A stretch of DNA of 64,000 nt from the NCBI RefSeq assembly GCF_019334725.1, contig NZ_CP079818.1, positions 1,984,001 to 2,048,000 on the forward strand, read 5' to 3'. The DNA comes from Neisseria perflava. Lineage in GTDB: Bacteria > Pseudomonadota > Gammaproteobacteria > Burkholderiales > Neisseriaceae. A program made the position numbers and the translations under genes. Shown here one piece after another: positions 44,040 through 53,132 of the stretch (position 1 is the stretch's first letter; each line of letters begins with the position of its first letter). The notes beneath the pieces were generated by a model. That model was not told the DNA's origin and did not search any database. It saw only the letters and a program-made list of their open reading frames with translations.

Positions 44040-44912
44040 ATGAAAAAAACCTACTTTGCTTCAGCCTTGATGCTTGCTCTGACTTCCGGCACCCTGTTTG
44101 CCCAAACTTTGGTGACCGTCAACGGCCAAGCCATCGACAGCAGCGTTATCGATGACCAAATCGCTTCCGTACGCGCCAGCAACCCGAACGTTCAAGACAC
44201 TCCTGAATTGCGTCAAATGCTGACTGAACGCCAAGTTATCAGCACTGTTGTTACCCAAGAAGCTAAAAAATTAAAACTGGATCAAAGCGCTGAATTCAAA
44301 ACTGCATTGGAGCAAGCGCGTGCCGATGCCGCCAAACAAGGTGCAGATAAAAAAGCCACATTCAAAACCGAATGGGCAGTTTTCGAAAATGATTTGTTAG
44401 GCCAAGCTTTCGCGGCGCATATCGTCCGTCAATATCCTGTCCAAGAAAAAGATGTCAAAGCCGCTTACAACGACTTCAGCAACTTCTATAAAGGTACTCA
44501 GGAAGTCCAACTGGGCGAAATCGTGACCGACAGCAGCAGCAATGCCCAAAAAGCCATTGCCGATTTGGATGCGAAAAAAAGCTTTGTTTCGATATTGAAC
44601 CAATACTCAATTGACGAAGCGGCCAAAAAAGCCGGCGGCATCCCTAAAGCTTATGTTCCGCTTAAAGATTTGCAAGAATCAGCGCCTCCGCTTTACGCTG
44701 CTGTCAAAGACCTGAAAAAAGGTGCACACACTAAAACTCCACTGCAAAACGGTAATTTGTACGCCGTTTTCTATGTCAATGACCGTCGTAACGTTACTGT
44801 ACCTTCTTACGAAGCCGCTAAAAACGAGATTGGCAACGACTTACAGGCAGCCCGTGTTGATGCGGCCATTCAATCATTACTGAAAAAAGCCAGCATCAAA
44901 GTCAACAAATAA
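44040..44912 (+). CDS. Periplasmic parvulin-type peptidyl-prolyl isomerase (first of two)
   Basis: Likely chaperone/foldase for secreted proteins. The 290-residue protein has a 21-residue signal peptide (ending LFA), a SurA-like helical N-terminal domain, and a PpiC domain (about 150-245) with QVQLGEIVTDSSSNAQKAI, FVSILNQYSIDEAAKKAGGIPKAYV and HTKTPLQNGNLYAVFYVND. The meningococcal homologue has been labelled cell-binding factor. A similar gene follows after 44 bp. Confidence 0.9.
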   Translation: MKKTYFASALMLALTSGTLFAQTLVTVNGQAIDSSVIDDQIASVRASNPNVQDTPELRQMLTERQVISTVVTQEAKKLKLDQSAEFKTALEQARADAAKQGADKKATFKTEWAVFENDLLGQAFAAHIVRQYPVQEKDVKAAYNDFSNFYKGTQEVQLGEIVTDSSSNAQKAIADLDAKKSFVSILNQYSIDEAAKKAGGIPKAYVPLKDLQESAPPLYAAVKDLKKGAHTKTPLQNGNLYAVFYVNDRRNVTVPSYEAAKNEIGNDLQAARVDAAIQSLLKKASIKVNK

Positions 44913-44920
44913 TATAAGGT

Positions 44921-44942
44921 GCCCGCCGTGATAGCGGCGGGC
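44921..44942 (+). other. G+C-rich hairpin between the two isomerase genes
   Basis: Perfect 8-bp stem (44921-44928 with 44935-44942), 6-nt loop, without a T run, ending just before the ribosome site AATAAGGAA of the next gene. It is more likely an mRNA stabiliser or translation control element than a terminator. Confidence 0.6.
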
Positions 44943-44956
44943 AATAAGGAACTCAC

Positions 44957-45721
44957 ATGAACATCAAGCCCAAAACTGCCGTTTTGGCTATCCTCGCCTT
45001 GTCAACCGTGAGCTTAGCAACCGCCAAAGCGCCTGAAATCGATCCCGCCCGTATCGACAGCATGGTCGCCGAAGTATTGAGACAGGCCGATCAACATCCC
45101 AACCAGACTGCCAAACCCGATGGCCAGGCAATCCGCAAAGATGTGGTTACACGTTTGCAGACTTTGGAAATTTTGAAAAATGAAGCCATCAAGGCTGGTT
45201 TGGACAAAGATGCGGAAGTGCAGAATCAGCTTAAAAACGTTGAAGCTGAGTTTTATGCCAACCAATACGCTGCCTATCTAGAACGCCAAACCGCGGTTGA
45301 CGATGCTGAGTTGCGCCGTTTCTACGACCAGCAAACACGCATTATCAAGCTGCAACAAGTCAGCTTTGCTTCAGCCGACGAAGTACGCGCCGCGCAAGAA
45401 CTGCTGCTCAAAGGCTTGTCATTTGAAGAGCTGATGAAACGCTATCCCAACCCCGAACAAGAGTTCGACGGCTTCATCTCTCCGCAGCAGCTCTCTCCTC
45501 AACTGGCTACCGCTTTTGCTGACATGAACCGAGGCGATGTAACGCATGAGCCGATTCAGATGGAAAGCCGTTTTTATCTGTTTAAACTCAGTGCAGTAGA
45601 ACGCGATCCCAATGCCGAACCTTTCGAACTGGTACGCAATCAGATTGCCCAAGCCGTTAAACGACAAAAAGTCGAGAATCAGATCGAACGTATCTTAAAA
45701 GAAAACGACATTAATCCGTAA
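44957..45721 (+). CDS. Second SurA/PpiC-like periplasmic isomerase
   Basis: A 254-residue secreted protein with signal peptide (ending ATA about 23) and an N-terminal helical domain DPARIDSMVAEVLRQADQ. A shorter parvulin-like core contains LQQVSFASADEVRAAQELLLKGLSFEELMKRYPNPEQEFDGFISPQQLSP. It looks like a diverged duplicate of the gene before it, and may act mainly as a chaperone because the parvulin core is less conserved. It is in the same operon. Confidence 0.85.
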   Translation: MNIKPKTAVLAILALSTVSLATAKAPEIDPARIDSMVAEVLRQADQHPNQTAKPDGQAIRKDVVTRLQTLEILKNEAIKAGLDKDAEVQNQLKNVEAEFYANQYAAYLERQTAVDDAELRRFYDQQTRIIKLQQVSFASADEVRAAQELLLKGLSFEELMKRYPNPEQEFDGFISPQQLSPQLATAFADMNRGDVTHEPIQMESRFYLFKLSAVERDPNAEPFELVRNQIAQAVKRQKVENQIERILKENDINP

Positions 45722-45766
45722 ATTAATTCAATGGTTTCAGGCCGTCTGAAACTATATTTAAACCCC

Positions 45767-45791
45767 AAGGGCGTATCTTACGCCCTTTTTT
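45767..45791 (+). terminator. Intrinsic terminator after the isomerase pair
   Basis: Perfect 9-bp stem (45767-45775 with 45779-45787), 3-nt loop, followed by T residues. A DUS lies just before it. Confidence 0.9.
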
Positions 45792-45817
45792 ACAAACTTC
45801 TTTTATTCAAAAACATC

Positions 45818-46279
45818 ATGCGCGCTGTTATCCAAAAAGTTACCCAAGCTAAAGTTGACGTTTTGTCCGAAAACTCCTGCGAAACCTGTGGCGAAATCAA
45901 CAACGGATTTATGATATTGATCGGCGTTACCCACACCGATACAGAAGCGGACGCCAAATACATTGCGGATAAAACCGCCAACCTACGTATCTTTGAAGAC
46001 GAAAACGGCAAATTAAATTTATCGCTCAAAGATGTCGGTGGCTCGATATTACTGGTTTCTCAGTTTACCCTTTACGCCGATGCGCGCAGCGGCCGCCGTC
46101 CGTCCTTCTCCAATGCTGCCCCTGCCGAACAAGCAGACAAGCTTTATCAATACACCGCGCAACTTTTGCGCGAACATGGATTGACTGTCGAAACCGGCAG
46201 ATTCCAAACCCATATGCAGGTCTCCCTTTGCAATGACGGGCCGGTTACCTTATTGCTTGATTCGCAAAAAACATTCTAA
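45818..46279 (+). CDS. dtd: D-aminoacyl-tRNA deacylase
   Basis: Removes D-amino acids (and glycine from tRNA-Ala) from mischarged tRNAs. The 153-residue protein starts [15 protein letters not shown] and has [21 protein letters not shown] and the Gly-cis-Pro motif NDGPVTL that defines chirality. The ATG at 45818 is used because the frame upstream contains a terminator and a DUS. A small insertion, [13 protein letters not shown], lies near 18-30. Confidence 0.94.
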   Translation: MRAVIQKVTQAKVDVLSENSCETCGEINNGFMILIGVTHTDTEADAKYIADKTANLRIFEDENGKLNLSLKDVGGSILLVSQFTLYADARSGRRPSFSNAAPAEQADKLYQYTAQLLREHGLTVETGRFQTHMQVSLCNDGPVTLLLDSQKTF

Positions 46280-46290
46280 ATCCCATAGGA

Positions 46291-46322
46291 AAAGGCCGTC
46301 TGAAATATTTCAGACGGCCTTT
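46291..46322. terminator. Perfect 32-bp DUS palindrome between dtd and gntK
   Basis: Arms 46291-46306 and 46307-46322 without any spacer, A and T runs at the ends, between converging genes. Confidence 0.85.
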
Positions 46323-46338
46323 CCATTTCTGATCATTA

Positions 46339-46857
46339 CTAAATCAAGCCTTGCGCTTTCACCCAGTTCACAATATCTGCCTCAACGGCTTCAGGCGAAC
46401 CCGGATTGTCAATTTTGACACCGTACTCATCAGCACCCAGCTCTTCCAAAATCTCCAGCTGAGAATCCAGCATTCCGGCTTTCATATAATGCCCCTGACG
46501 CGACAGCATACGCTCAAGATTGATTGCTTGAGGCGGAGTCAAATGGATAAAAGCCACCTTCCCTTCTGCACCACGCAGAATATCGCGGTATTGGCGTTTG
46601 AGTGCGGAACAAGTAACGATGGAATATGTTTCCCCATTTTTTGCCTGCTCCGTCATCCAGTCACGCAAATTGCCGAGCCATGGGTAGCGGTCTTCATCCG
46701 TTAACGGAATACCTGCACCCATTTTATCGCGGTTGGCTTGGGTATGAAAATCGTCGCCTTCAGCATACGGACATTGGTTGAGATGTTTTTGCAAAGACAG
46801 CGCGGCAGTGGTTTTACCGCAACCGCACACGCCCATCATGACAAAATGTGTCGTCAT
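46339..46857 (-). CDS. gntK: Gluconokinase
   Basis: Phosphorylates gluconate to 6-phosphogluconate, feeding the Entner-Doudoroff and pentose phosphate pathways. The 172-residue P-loop kinase has GVCGCGKT (9-16), the substrate region YAEGDDFHTQANRDKMGAGIPLTDEDR and CSALKRQYRDILR. It lies downstream of the gluconate permease, a usual pair, separated by the permease terminator. Confidence 0.95.
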   Translation of the reverse strand: MTTHFVMMGVCGCGKTTAALSLQKHLNQCPYAEGDDFHTQANRDKMGAGIPLTDEDRYPWLGNLRDWMTEQAKNGETYSIVTCSALKRQYRDILRGAEGKVAFIHLTPPQAINLERMLSRQGHYMKAGMLDSQLEILEELGADEYGVKIDNPGSPEAVEADIVNWVKAQGLI

Positions 46858-46898
46858 TTTTCTACTCCTTGTTTATCTAGATTTTAACGGTATTTAAA

Positions 46899-46940
46899 AA
46901 CGGGCGGATTGTGTTATCTCAAAAACACTATCCGCCCGTT
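46899..46940 (-). terminator. Intrinsic terminator of the gluconate permease gene
   Basis: Perfect 11-bp arms 46899-46909 and 46930-46940, followed on the minus strand by T residues. gntK then needs read-through or its own promoter. Confidence 0.8.
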
Positions 46941-46947
46941 CTTCCGA

Positions 46948-48333
46948 TTAAACCAAAACAAACAACACTGACGATAAAGCAAAACCGATGAGTGCGATAA
47001 GTGTTTGGTTGACCGTCCATGTCTTCAAGGTCGTCGGCACATCCATATTCAACAGACGGCCGACAAGCCAGAAACCGGAGTCGTTAAAGTGGCTGCAACC
47101 AACGGAACCTGCCGCCGTAGCCAATACCACGCAAGTAATCTGCCAATCGCTGAAACCTGCCGCCGCAACGGCCGGTGCCATCAACGCGGCAGCGGTAGTC
47201 AATGCAACGGTCGCAGAACCTTGCGCAATACGCAAAGCCAAAGCCACCAAGAAACAACCCAGCAAAACAGGGATACCCAAGTCCGCCATACTGTCGGCCA
47301 AAGCCTTACCGATACCGGAAGCACGCAACACTCCGCCGAACATACCGCCCGCACCGGTAATCAAAATGACCGAGCAAACCGGACCCAATGCGCCATCAAT
47401 GGTTTTCTCCAAAGCGCTGGCTTTTTCGCCACGTTTGCCACCCAATACATACAGGGCTACCAAAACAGAAATCAGCAAAGCAATCGGTGTCGAACCGATC
47501 ATGCGACCAAATTGCACCCAGCCTTCATCTGCACTGACAACTTTCTCACTGATTAAAGTGGACAAACCGGTATTTAAGAAAATCAACAGCATAGGAATCA
47601 GCATAATACCAACAACGGTAGATGCTTTTGCAGGCGCTTTCGGTTGGTCATTATCTTGCGTACCACCACTGATCAGATCAGGAACAGGTACATGAATGCT
47701 GCGACCCAAAACTTTACCCAATAAATAGCCGCTGAAATACCAAGTAATCAAGGCAACAGGCAAACCCAAAATCAGCAGTTGACCAATATTTGCGCCATAG
47801 AACTCAGAAGCAGCAATCGGGCCAGGATGAGGCGGCAGGAAGACGTGCATGACCGAAAATGCGCCAATAGACGCCATCGCGTATGGCAGAACGGTCTGCT
47901 TCATACGGCGTGCCGTTGCAAACACAATCGGCAACATCACCACCAAGCCGGCATCAAAGAAAATCGGGAAACCAAAAATCAAAGAAGCCACGCCTAAAGC
48001 AAATGGTGCACGATTCTCACCAAAAATCTGAATCAGCGCATCTGCCAAAGACTGAGCGCCACCGGAAGTTTCCACCAAACGGCCGAGCATTGCGCCCAAA
48101 CCGACCAGCAACGCCACGCTGCCGAGCGTACCGCCGAAGTTTTTGACCAATACATCATTAACAATGCTGCCCATAGGCAGACCTGTTACGATGGCAGTCA
48201 GCAGGCTGACCAATACCAACGTCAGCAAGGCATGAACGCGCAGTTTTACAATCAAAATCAAGATTAGCAAAATCGCTGCCGCGGCGATACCGAGCAAGGT
48301 ACCGGCACTCAGCGTTTGAGTCCATCCATCCAT
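46948..48333 (-). CDS. gntP: Gluconate permease (GntP family)
   Basis: Proton-coupled gluconate importer of the inner membrane. The 461-residue protein has about 12 hydrophobic segments and the family features GFPIFFDAGLVVMLPIVF, FLPPHPGPIAASEFYGANIGQLL and CSHFNDSGFWLVGR. GAGAAAGG sits before the ATG. With gntK downstream this makes a gluconate-use unit. No regulator of the GntR type is adjacent. Confidence 0.94.
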   Translation of the reverse strand: MDGWTQTLSAGTLLGIAAAAILLILILIVKLRVHALLTLVLVSLLTAIVTGLPMGSIVNDVLVKNFGGTLGSVALLVGLGAMLGRLVETSGGAQSLADALIQIFGENRAPFALGVASLIFGFPIFFDAGLVVMLPIVFATARRMKQTVLPYAMASIGAFSVMHVFLPPHPGPIAASEFYGANIGQLLILGLPVALITWYFSGYLLGKVLGRSIHVPVPDLISGGTQDNDQPKAPAKASTVVGIMLIPMLLIFLNTGLSTLISEKVVSADEGWVQFGRMIGSTPIALLISVLVALYVLGGKRGEKASALEKTIDGALGPVCSVILITGAGGMFGGVLRASGIGKALADSMADLGIPVLLGCFLVALALRIAQGSATVALTTAAALMAPAVAAAGFSDWQITCVVLATAAGSVGCSHFNDSGFWLVGRLLNMDVPTTLKTWTVNQTLIALIGFALSSVLFVLV

Positions 48334-48627
48334 TTTGAAGCCTTTCTCTGTAAGAAAAATACAAACTTATTAATGTTTCTTAACACACTTAGATAAGATA
48401 ACACATTTCACTATGGGTTCATATGGATGGATTTAGTCAAAATATAAATTTCTCTTTTTCAAAACCCTTTTTGCAAGATGCTTGATAACTAAGAATAGCA
48501 AAGAAAAAACAAAGGCAATAAAAAGGCCGTCTGAAACGTAGTTAATTTTCAGACGGCCTGACATCATTCTTCTCGATAAAATAGAAACGAATATTTTTTC
48601 AATTACCTAAAATCAAGTATTTTCGGC

Positions 48628-48795
48628 TTATGCCTTGGTAAAAATCACCCCATTTCCCAAACGTAATTCCGGCAGTTTGGTATTAAAATCCAGCCCATTG
48701 AGGCATGAGGGACTGTTACACATTACTGCTTCGATTTCGGCAAAATCCTCGGTCAAAAATTTTAGCCGAATCAAAAGAATCTGGGCAGTAATGTT
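48628..48795 (-). pseudogene. Possible gene remnant (55-codon open frame)
   Basis: A minus-strand frame stays open for 55 codons, from a TAA at 48796-48798 to a TAA at 48628-48630. It reads like real protein near its end: AEIEAVMCNSPSCLNGLDF and KLPELRLGNGVIFTKA. The only ATG (48723) leaves 31 residues. The two cysteines in CNSPSC and the smooth composition suggest the tail of a lost gene or a very small protein. I do not recognise a family. Confidence 0.3.
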
Positions 48796-48853
48796 TTACG
48801 ACTCCCCAAACATCCATCATACTTTTTCTTAAAAACTGAAGTGCGATGATACA

Positions 48854-48885
48854 AAGGCCGTCTGAAAAATTCTTCAGACGGCCTT
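48854..48885 (-). terminator. DUS-pair terminator after tatC
   Basis: Arms 48854-48866 and 48873-48885, loop 6 nt, five bases after the tatC stop. Confidence 0.8.
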
Positions 48886-48890
48886 GATTC

Positions 48891-49679
48891 TTAAACTTCT
48901 GCCGGTGGTTGCGGTGTATCTTCATCTTCCTGCTGCGTTTTCGCTTTGATAAAGCGGCTGAACCAAATGCCTGCTTCGTAGAGCAGAATCAGCGGAACAG
49001 CAAGCAGGGTTTGAGAAATTACGTCAGGCGGCGTGATGATTGCAGCCACGACAAACGCACCGACAATCACATACGGACGCGCATTCTTAAGCTGTTCAGT
49101 CGAAACAATGCCCATTTTTGCAAGTAACACCACAACGACGGGAACTTCAAACGTCGTACCGAATGCAACAAACATGCCCAAAATAAAGGACAGGTATTTG
49201 TCGATATCGGTCGCCATATTGACGCCGACAGGGGTTACCCCGGCCAAGAATTTGAAAATAACGGGAAATACCAAAAAATAGGCAAACGCCATACCGACAA
49301 AGAAAAGCGTCACGCTGGACAACACCAGCGGCGTAATCAAGCGTTTTTCGTTTTGGTATAAGGCAGGAGCGACAAACGCCCAAACTTGATACAGCGTGTG
49401 CGGCAACGACAGCAGAAATGCCGCCATCAGAGTAACCTTGACCGGCACAAAAAACGGCGCGATCACATCGGTTGCAATCATGCTGGTATCTTTAGGCAGA
49501 TTGGCCATCAATGGTTCGGCAACAAAGGTATAGAGCTGCTGGGCAAACGGCATCATACCCAAAAAGCAGACGACGATACCGATGACGATCCACATCATGC
49601 GGCGGCGCAGCTCGAGAAGATGCTCGATAAGCGGTTGGACGGGTTGTTCGTGTTGAGGTTCGGACACCGGTTGACTCAC
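48891..49679 (-). CDS. tatC: Twin-arginine translocase subunit TatC
   Basis: Core receptor of the Tat system, which exports folded proteins with RR signals such as NosZ and ApbE in this window. The 262-residue protein has six membrane helices, the N-terminal HLLELRRRMMW contact region and FVAFGTTFEVPVVVVLL with its conserved Glu. The tail is hydrophilic. It is the last gene of hinT-tatA-tatB-tatC, 3 bp after tatB. Confidence 0.97.
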   Translation of the reverse strand: MSQPVSEPQHEQPVQPLIEHLLELRRRMMWIVIGIVVCFLGMMPFAQQLYTFVAEPLMANLPKDTSMIATDVIAPFFVPVKVTLMAAFLLSLPHTLYQVWAFVAPALYQNEKRLITPLVLSSVTLFFVGMAFAYFLVFPVIFKFLAGVTPVGVNMATDIDKYLSFILGMFVAFGTTFEVPVVVVLLAKMGIVSTEQLKNARPYVIVGAFVVAAIITPPDVISQTLLAVPLILLYEAGIWFSRFIKAKTQQEDEDTPQPPAEV

Positions 49680-49682
49680 TTT

Positions 49683-50345
49683 TTACTTACGGACGCGCAG
49701 TTTGGGTTTGGCGTGGAATTTCGGACGCATATCGCGTTTGCGGCTCATCGCCTGCTTACGCAAAGAAGTCGTATGCAGCGAAGGAACATCGGCGACAGGG
49801 GCTTCGACATAGCTGACTTCGACCGCCGGAGTGGGTGAAACCGATGCGGTCAAATACTCACGCCAAGCGCGGTCTTGCTCGGACTCGGCATTTTCAGCCC
49901 CGACAGGCTCTTGAGTTTGCGCTGCTCCACCCTCTTCAGGAACTTGGGCCGCACTTTCATTTTCAGTGCTGCTTGAAGCCAAATCAGGCAGAGGATTACC
50001 GAACTCGTCCACGCCAAAATCGGCAGGCGTTTTCTGTTCGGGCAGGCGTTCCCACGGCTTGAGGCCGTCTGAAATATCGCTCAGATTTTTTTGTGCATCG
50101 TTGCCCAAGTCTTTGATACCGTCGCGAAACTCGGATGCGGCGGTTTCAAATTCCTGCTTCACCTTGCGCAATTCGTCCAACTCAGCCTGAGTGTTGAGTT
50201 CCTGCTTGACGTTATTGACGAATCCTTGCAATTTACCGACCAAACGCCCAGCCGTACGCGCGGCTTGCGGCAGACGTTCGGGGCCAAGCACTATCAGGGC
50301 AACAACGCCGACCAGCAGCAATTCGCCCAAACCGAAATCAAACAT
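49683..50345 (-). CDS. tatB: Twin-arginine translocase subunit TatB
   Basis: Partners TatC in signal recognition. The 220-residue protein has one N-terminal membrane helix with the Glu and Gly-Pro hinge in MFDFGLGELLLVGVVALIVLGPERLPQAARTAG, an amphipathic helix and a long charged tail ending RPKFHAKPKLRVRK. The tail is longer and more basic at the end than in many TatB proteins. A DUS in the gene encodes SDGLKPWER. Confidence 0.95.
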   Translation of the reverse strand: MFDFGLGELLLVGVVALIVLGPERLPQAARTAGRLVGKLQGFVNNVKQELNTQAELDELRKVKQEFETAASEFRDGIKDLGNDAQKNLSDISDGLKPWERLPEQKTPADFGVDEFGNPLPDLASSSTENESAAQVPEEGGAAQTQEPVGAENAESEQDRAWREYLTASVSPTPAVEVSYVEAPVADVPSLHTTSLRKQAMSRKRDMRPKFHAKPKLRVRK

Positions 50346-50348
50346 GGA

Positions 50349-50552
50349 TTATGCTTTGTCTTCGTCTTTTTTGTGTTCGATGACTTCGTCTTTTTTGGCA
50401 TCTTTGCCGTCTGTACCTTCGTTCAGGCCTTGTTTGAAGTCATGCACTGCGCCGCCGAGATCTTTGCCGACGTTGCGCAATTTTTTGGTACCGAATACCA
50501 AAACGACGATAATCAGTACGATAATCCAGTGCCAAAGAGAGAAGCTACCCAT
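50349..50552 (-). CDS. tatA: Twin-arginine translocase subunit TatA
   Basis: Pore-forming Tat subunit, 67 residues. It has the short membrane helix [31 protein letters not shown] with the FGTKKL hinge, an amphipathic helix and an acidic/lysine tail EHKKDEDKA. It lies 3 bp before tatB. The gene order hinT-tatA-tatB-tatC next to his genes is the Neisseria arrangement. Confidence 0.95.
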   Translation of the reverse strand: MGSFSLWHWIIVLIIVVLVFGTKKLRNVGKDLGGAVHDFKQGLNEGTDGKDAKKDEVIEHKKDEDKA

Positions 50553-50593
50553 GATAAGTCCTTGAATTTGTTTAATTTAAAAAGAGATAATAA

Positions 50594-50917
50594 TTATGCG
50601 GGCGTACCCATGATATGGATATGCAGGTGGAAGACTTCTTGTCCGCCGCCTTTGCCTGTGTTGATCAGGGTTTTGAAACCGTCGGTCAAACCTGCCTCTT
50701 GGGCGATTTGAGGGACTTTCAACATCATTTTACCCAACAGGGTTTGATGTTCGGCAGTGGCGTGTGCCAGTGAATCGAAGTGTACTTTCGGAATCAGCAG
50801 CAGATGTACCGGCGCGGCAGGACGGATGTCTTTGAAACAAAGCATCTCATCGTCTTCGTAAACGGTTTGTGCCGGAATATCTTTGGCGGCGATTTTGCAG
50901 AAAATACAATTATCCAT
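50594..50917 (-). CDS. hinT: HIT-family nucleotide-binding protein
   Basis: Purine nucleoside phosphoramidase of the HinT branch. The 107-residue protein starts MDNCIFCKIAAKDIPAQTVYEDDEML and ends with the histidine triad VFHLHIHIMGTP that forms the active site. The ATG at 50917 is used because it gives the typical start; the longer frame upstream runs through a DUS. It lies between hisE and tatA on the same strand. Confidence 0.95.
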   Translation of the reverse strand: MDNCIFCKIAAKDIPAQTVYEDDEMLCFKDIRPAAPVHLLLIPKVHFDSLAHATAEHQTLLGKMMLKVPQIAQEAGLTDGFKTLINTGKGGGQEVFHLHIHIMGTPA

Positions 50918-51035
50918 AATGGCTCCAATGGCCGTCTGAAAACGGGTGCAACGGGTTTCGCCAAACAAAGTGAAATCGTTTTTGCCCCAAGAGACGGATT
51001 CTGAAACAGGTCAAATACGGGATTGTAATATAAAT

Positions 51036-51359
51036 TCAAGATTCTTTGCGAGAAGCTTTTTCCACCAATCCCGACAAACCTTGACGGCGCGCAAGCTCGT
51101 TGACCACATTTTCGGCGCGCAATCCGTGATGCGCCAATAAAACCATGGTGTGAAACCACAAATCCGCCACTTCGTAAACCAAATGTTCGCCGCCGCCATC
51201 TTTAGAAGCCATCAAGGTTTCGCCCGCTTCCTCGATGACTTTTTTCAGAATCTTGTCTTCGCCTTTGTGCAACAGTTGGGCAACGTAAGAAGCATCGGGA
51301 TCGCCGCCTTTGCGCGAATCGATGACGTTTTGGATTTGGGTAAGGATGGTATCGGTCAT
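51036..51359 (-). CDS. hisE: Phosphoribosyl-ATP pyrophosphatase
   Basis: Second enzyme of histidine synthesis, hydrolysing phosphoribosyl-ATP to the monophosphate. The 107-residue all-helical protein has the MazG-like metal site in [16 protein letters not shown] and [21 protein letters not shown]. In enterobacteria it is fused to HisI; here the two are separate neighbours. It starts 31 bp after hisI. Confidence 0.95.
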   Translation of the reverse strand: MTDTILTQIQNVIDSRKGGDPDASYVAQLLHKGEDKILKKVIEEAGETLMASKDGGGEHLVYEVADLWFHTMVLLAHHGLRAENVVNELARRQGLSGLVEKASRKES

Positions 51360-51390
51360 GGTCGGTTTCTCTTATTTCTTTCAGACGGCC

Positions 51391-51798
51391 TTAAGGATGT
51401 TTATATCCGTAAATTGCTTCTTCGTCTTTCAACACGGCATCCACTGTCTGCCATGCACCCTCTTGCCAAACTTTGTAAAAGCAGCTTTCACGCCCGGTAT
51501 GACAGGCAATGCCGCCGTTTTGTTCAATCAACATAACCACAGCGTCGCCATCGCAATCCAGGCGCAATTCGTGTACTTTTTGCGTATGCCCCGACTCTTC
51601 GCCCTTCATCCATTGTTTTTGGCGGGAACGGCTGTAATAGTGGGCAAAACCGGTTTCTACGGTTTTTTGCAGGGCTTCTGCGTTCATCCAGGCGACCATC
51701 AGCACACGGTGTGTCTGCCAATCTTGGGCAATGGCGCAAACCAAACCTTTTTCATCAAATTTTACGGCATTCAGCAGCGTTTCGTTTATATTCGACAT
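51391..51798 (-). CDS. hisI: Phosphoribosyl-AMP cyclohydrolase
   Basis: Third step of histidine synthesis. The 135-residue zinc enzyme has [44 protein letters not shown] and CHTGRESCF with the metal-binding cysteines. The ATG at 51798 has GGGAGAA upstream and removes 16 implausible residues from the open frame. It follows hisF. Confidence 0.95.
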   Translation of the reverse strand: MSNINETLLNAVKFDEKGLVCAIAQDWQTHRVLMVAWMNAEALQKTVETGFAHYYSRSRQKQWMKGEESGHTQKVHELRLDCDGDAVVMLIEQNGGIACHTGRESCFYKVWQEGAWQTVDAVLKDEEAIYGYKHP

Positions 51799-51842
51799 TC
51801 GCGTTTTTCTCCCATATTTTTCAGACGGCCTTTGGGTAGCAA

Positions 51843-52610
51843 TCACAAACGCACTTCAATTCCTGCTTCACGCATGGCCAGTTTCGCTTCGCGGATACTC
51901 GCTTCGCCAAAGTGGAAAATACTGGCGGCCAATACCGCATCTGCCTTTCCGTCTTTAATGCCGTCCACCAAGTGTTGTACCGAACCGACGCCACCGGAAG
52001 CAATGACCGGAATATCGACCGCTTCACTGACCGCGCGTGTCAAAGGCAGGTTAAAACCTTGCTTGGTGCCGTCCCGATCCATACTGGTCAGCAAAATCTC
52101 GCCCGCACCGCGCCGCTGCATTTCGACAGCCCATTCCACCGCATCCAAACCGGTCGGATTACGTCCGCCGTGGGTAAAGATTTCCCAACGGGTATTTTCA
52201 GGGTTGACCGCTTTGGCATCCACGGCAACGACAATCGCTTGTGAACCAAAAAAACCGGCCGCTTCATTTACCAAATCAGGATTGGTTACAGCGGCCGTAT
52301 TGATGCTGGCCTTATCGGCACCGGCATTAAGCAGGCGACGGATATCGGCAACCGTACGCACACCGCCGCCGACCGTCAATGGAATAAAAACTTGTGATGC
52401 GACTGCCTCAATAACGTGCAAAATAGTATCGCGATTGTCGCTGGAGGCAGTAATGTCCAAAAAGGTCAATTCATCCGCGCCTTCATCGTTGTAGCGTTTG
52501 GCAACGTCAACCGGATTGCCTGCATCGCGTAAACCCAAAAAGTTGACACCTTTTACCACGCGACCGTCTTTTACATCCAGACAAGGAATAATTCGTTTTG
52601 CCAATGTCAT
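51843..52610 (-). CDS. hisF: Imidazole glycerol phosphate synthase cyclase subunit
   Basis: TIM-barrel cyclase that uses ammonia from HisH to make imidazole glycerol phosphate and AICAR. The 255-residue protein has the catalytic pair of aspartates in [17 protein letters not shown] (first) and [13 protein letters not shown] (second), and the phosphate-binding loops [12 protein letters not shown] and [11 protein letters not shown]. The ATG at 52610 has AGAGG at good spacing; a TTG two codons earlier is less likely. Confidence 0.96.
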   Translation of the reverse strand: MTLAKRIIPCLDVKDGRVVKGVNFLGLRDAGNPVDVAKRYNDEGADELTFLDITASSDNRDTILHVIEAVASQVFIPLTVGGGVRTVADIRRLLNAGADKASINTAAVTNPDLVNEAAGFFGSQAIVVAVDAKAVNPENTRWEIFTHGGRNPTGLDAVEWAVEMQRRGAGEILLTSMDRDGTKQGFNLPLTRAVSEAVDIPVIASGGVGSVQHLVDGIKDGKADAVLAASIFHFGEASIREAKLAMREAGIEVRL

Positions 52611-52650
52611 ACTCAATACCTCTTATCCGTTCTCAGGCCGTCTGAAACCG

Positions 52651-52968
52651 TCAGGCCAAAAATTTGCTCAACCAATCCGGCAAATGTTGCAACAGCTGAA
52701 AATAACCAATCCCCGCCATCATCGCCAAAACGCAGGAAATAATGAAATTGCTGTCGATGCGACCGACGATGGAAAAAATCAAACCGGCAAATGCCCATAT
52801 TATCCCGTTGAAAATCATCCAATAGGTATCGATAATCGGCAAATCAAACGCCGTCAGCTGCCGCAATATCACTGCAATCAGTGTAAACCACAAACTTTCA
52901 CTTAGTGGATACACTTCGCGGTCGGATGACCAGATAATCCAAAAACCCAAAACAAACGCTTCAAGCAT
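52651..52968 (-). CDS. Small membrane protein between hisA and hisF
   Basis: A 105-residue protein of unknown function. It begins MLEAFVLGFWIIWSSDREVYPLSESLWF, has three to four hydrophobic segments (about 1-12, 28-40, 50-68, 75-95) and ends LPDWLSKFLA. The position between hisA and hisF on the same strand suggests co-transcription, but nothing in it points to histidine synthesis. A DUS separates it from hisF. I do not recognise the family. Confidence 0.75.
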   Translation of the reverse strand: MLEAFVLGFWIIWSSDREVYPLSESLWFTLIAVILRQLTAFDLPIIDTYWMIFNGIIWAFAGLIFSIVGRIDSNFIISCVLAMMAGIGYFQLLQHLPDWLSKFLA

Positions 52969-53132
52969 ACTAATCCCTTAATAAAATATCGATTGGGTTG
53001 TTTTTATAATTATTTCAAACAGATATAAACCCATGACCTATACAGGCAATCCCTTTGAGTGCATTTTTGTGTGCTGCGTCAGCCGCTGCGTTTTAATGGC
53101 CTGCAAGGTCTTATCCGCATAATCTGACACAC

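Larger units (their letters stand above)
48334..48890. other. 557-bp gap upstream of the gluconate permease
   Basis: Contains the gntP promoter region, a DUS inverted pair (48524-48536 with 48547-48559), a decayed or very short minus-strand coding remnant (listed separately) and the tatC terminator. No intact gene of usual size is seen. Confidence 0.6.

Noticed and set aside
44957..45721. The second isomerase gene as a broken copy of the first
   Set aside because: It has its own signal peptide, an intact frame and a good ribosome site, so it is a diverged paralogue.
53038..53130. A 30-codon minus-strand frame (GTG start) just after hisA
   Set aside because: Too short, no ribosome site and no recognisable features; kept only as a possibility.
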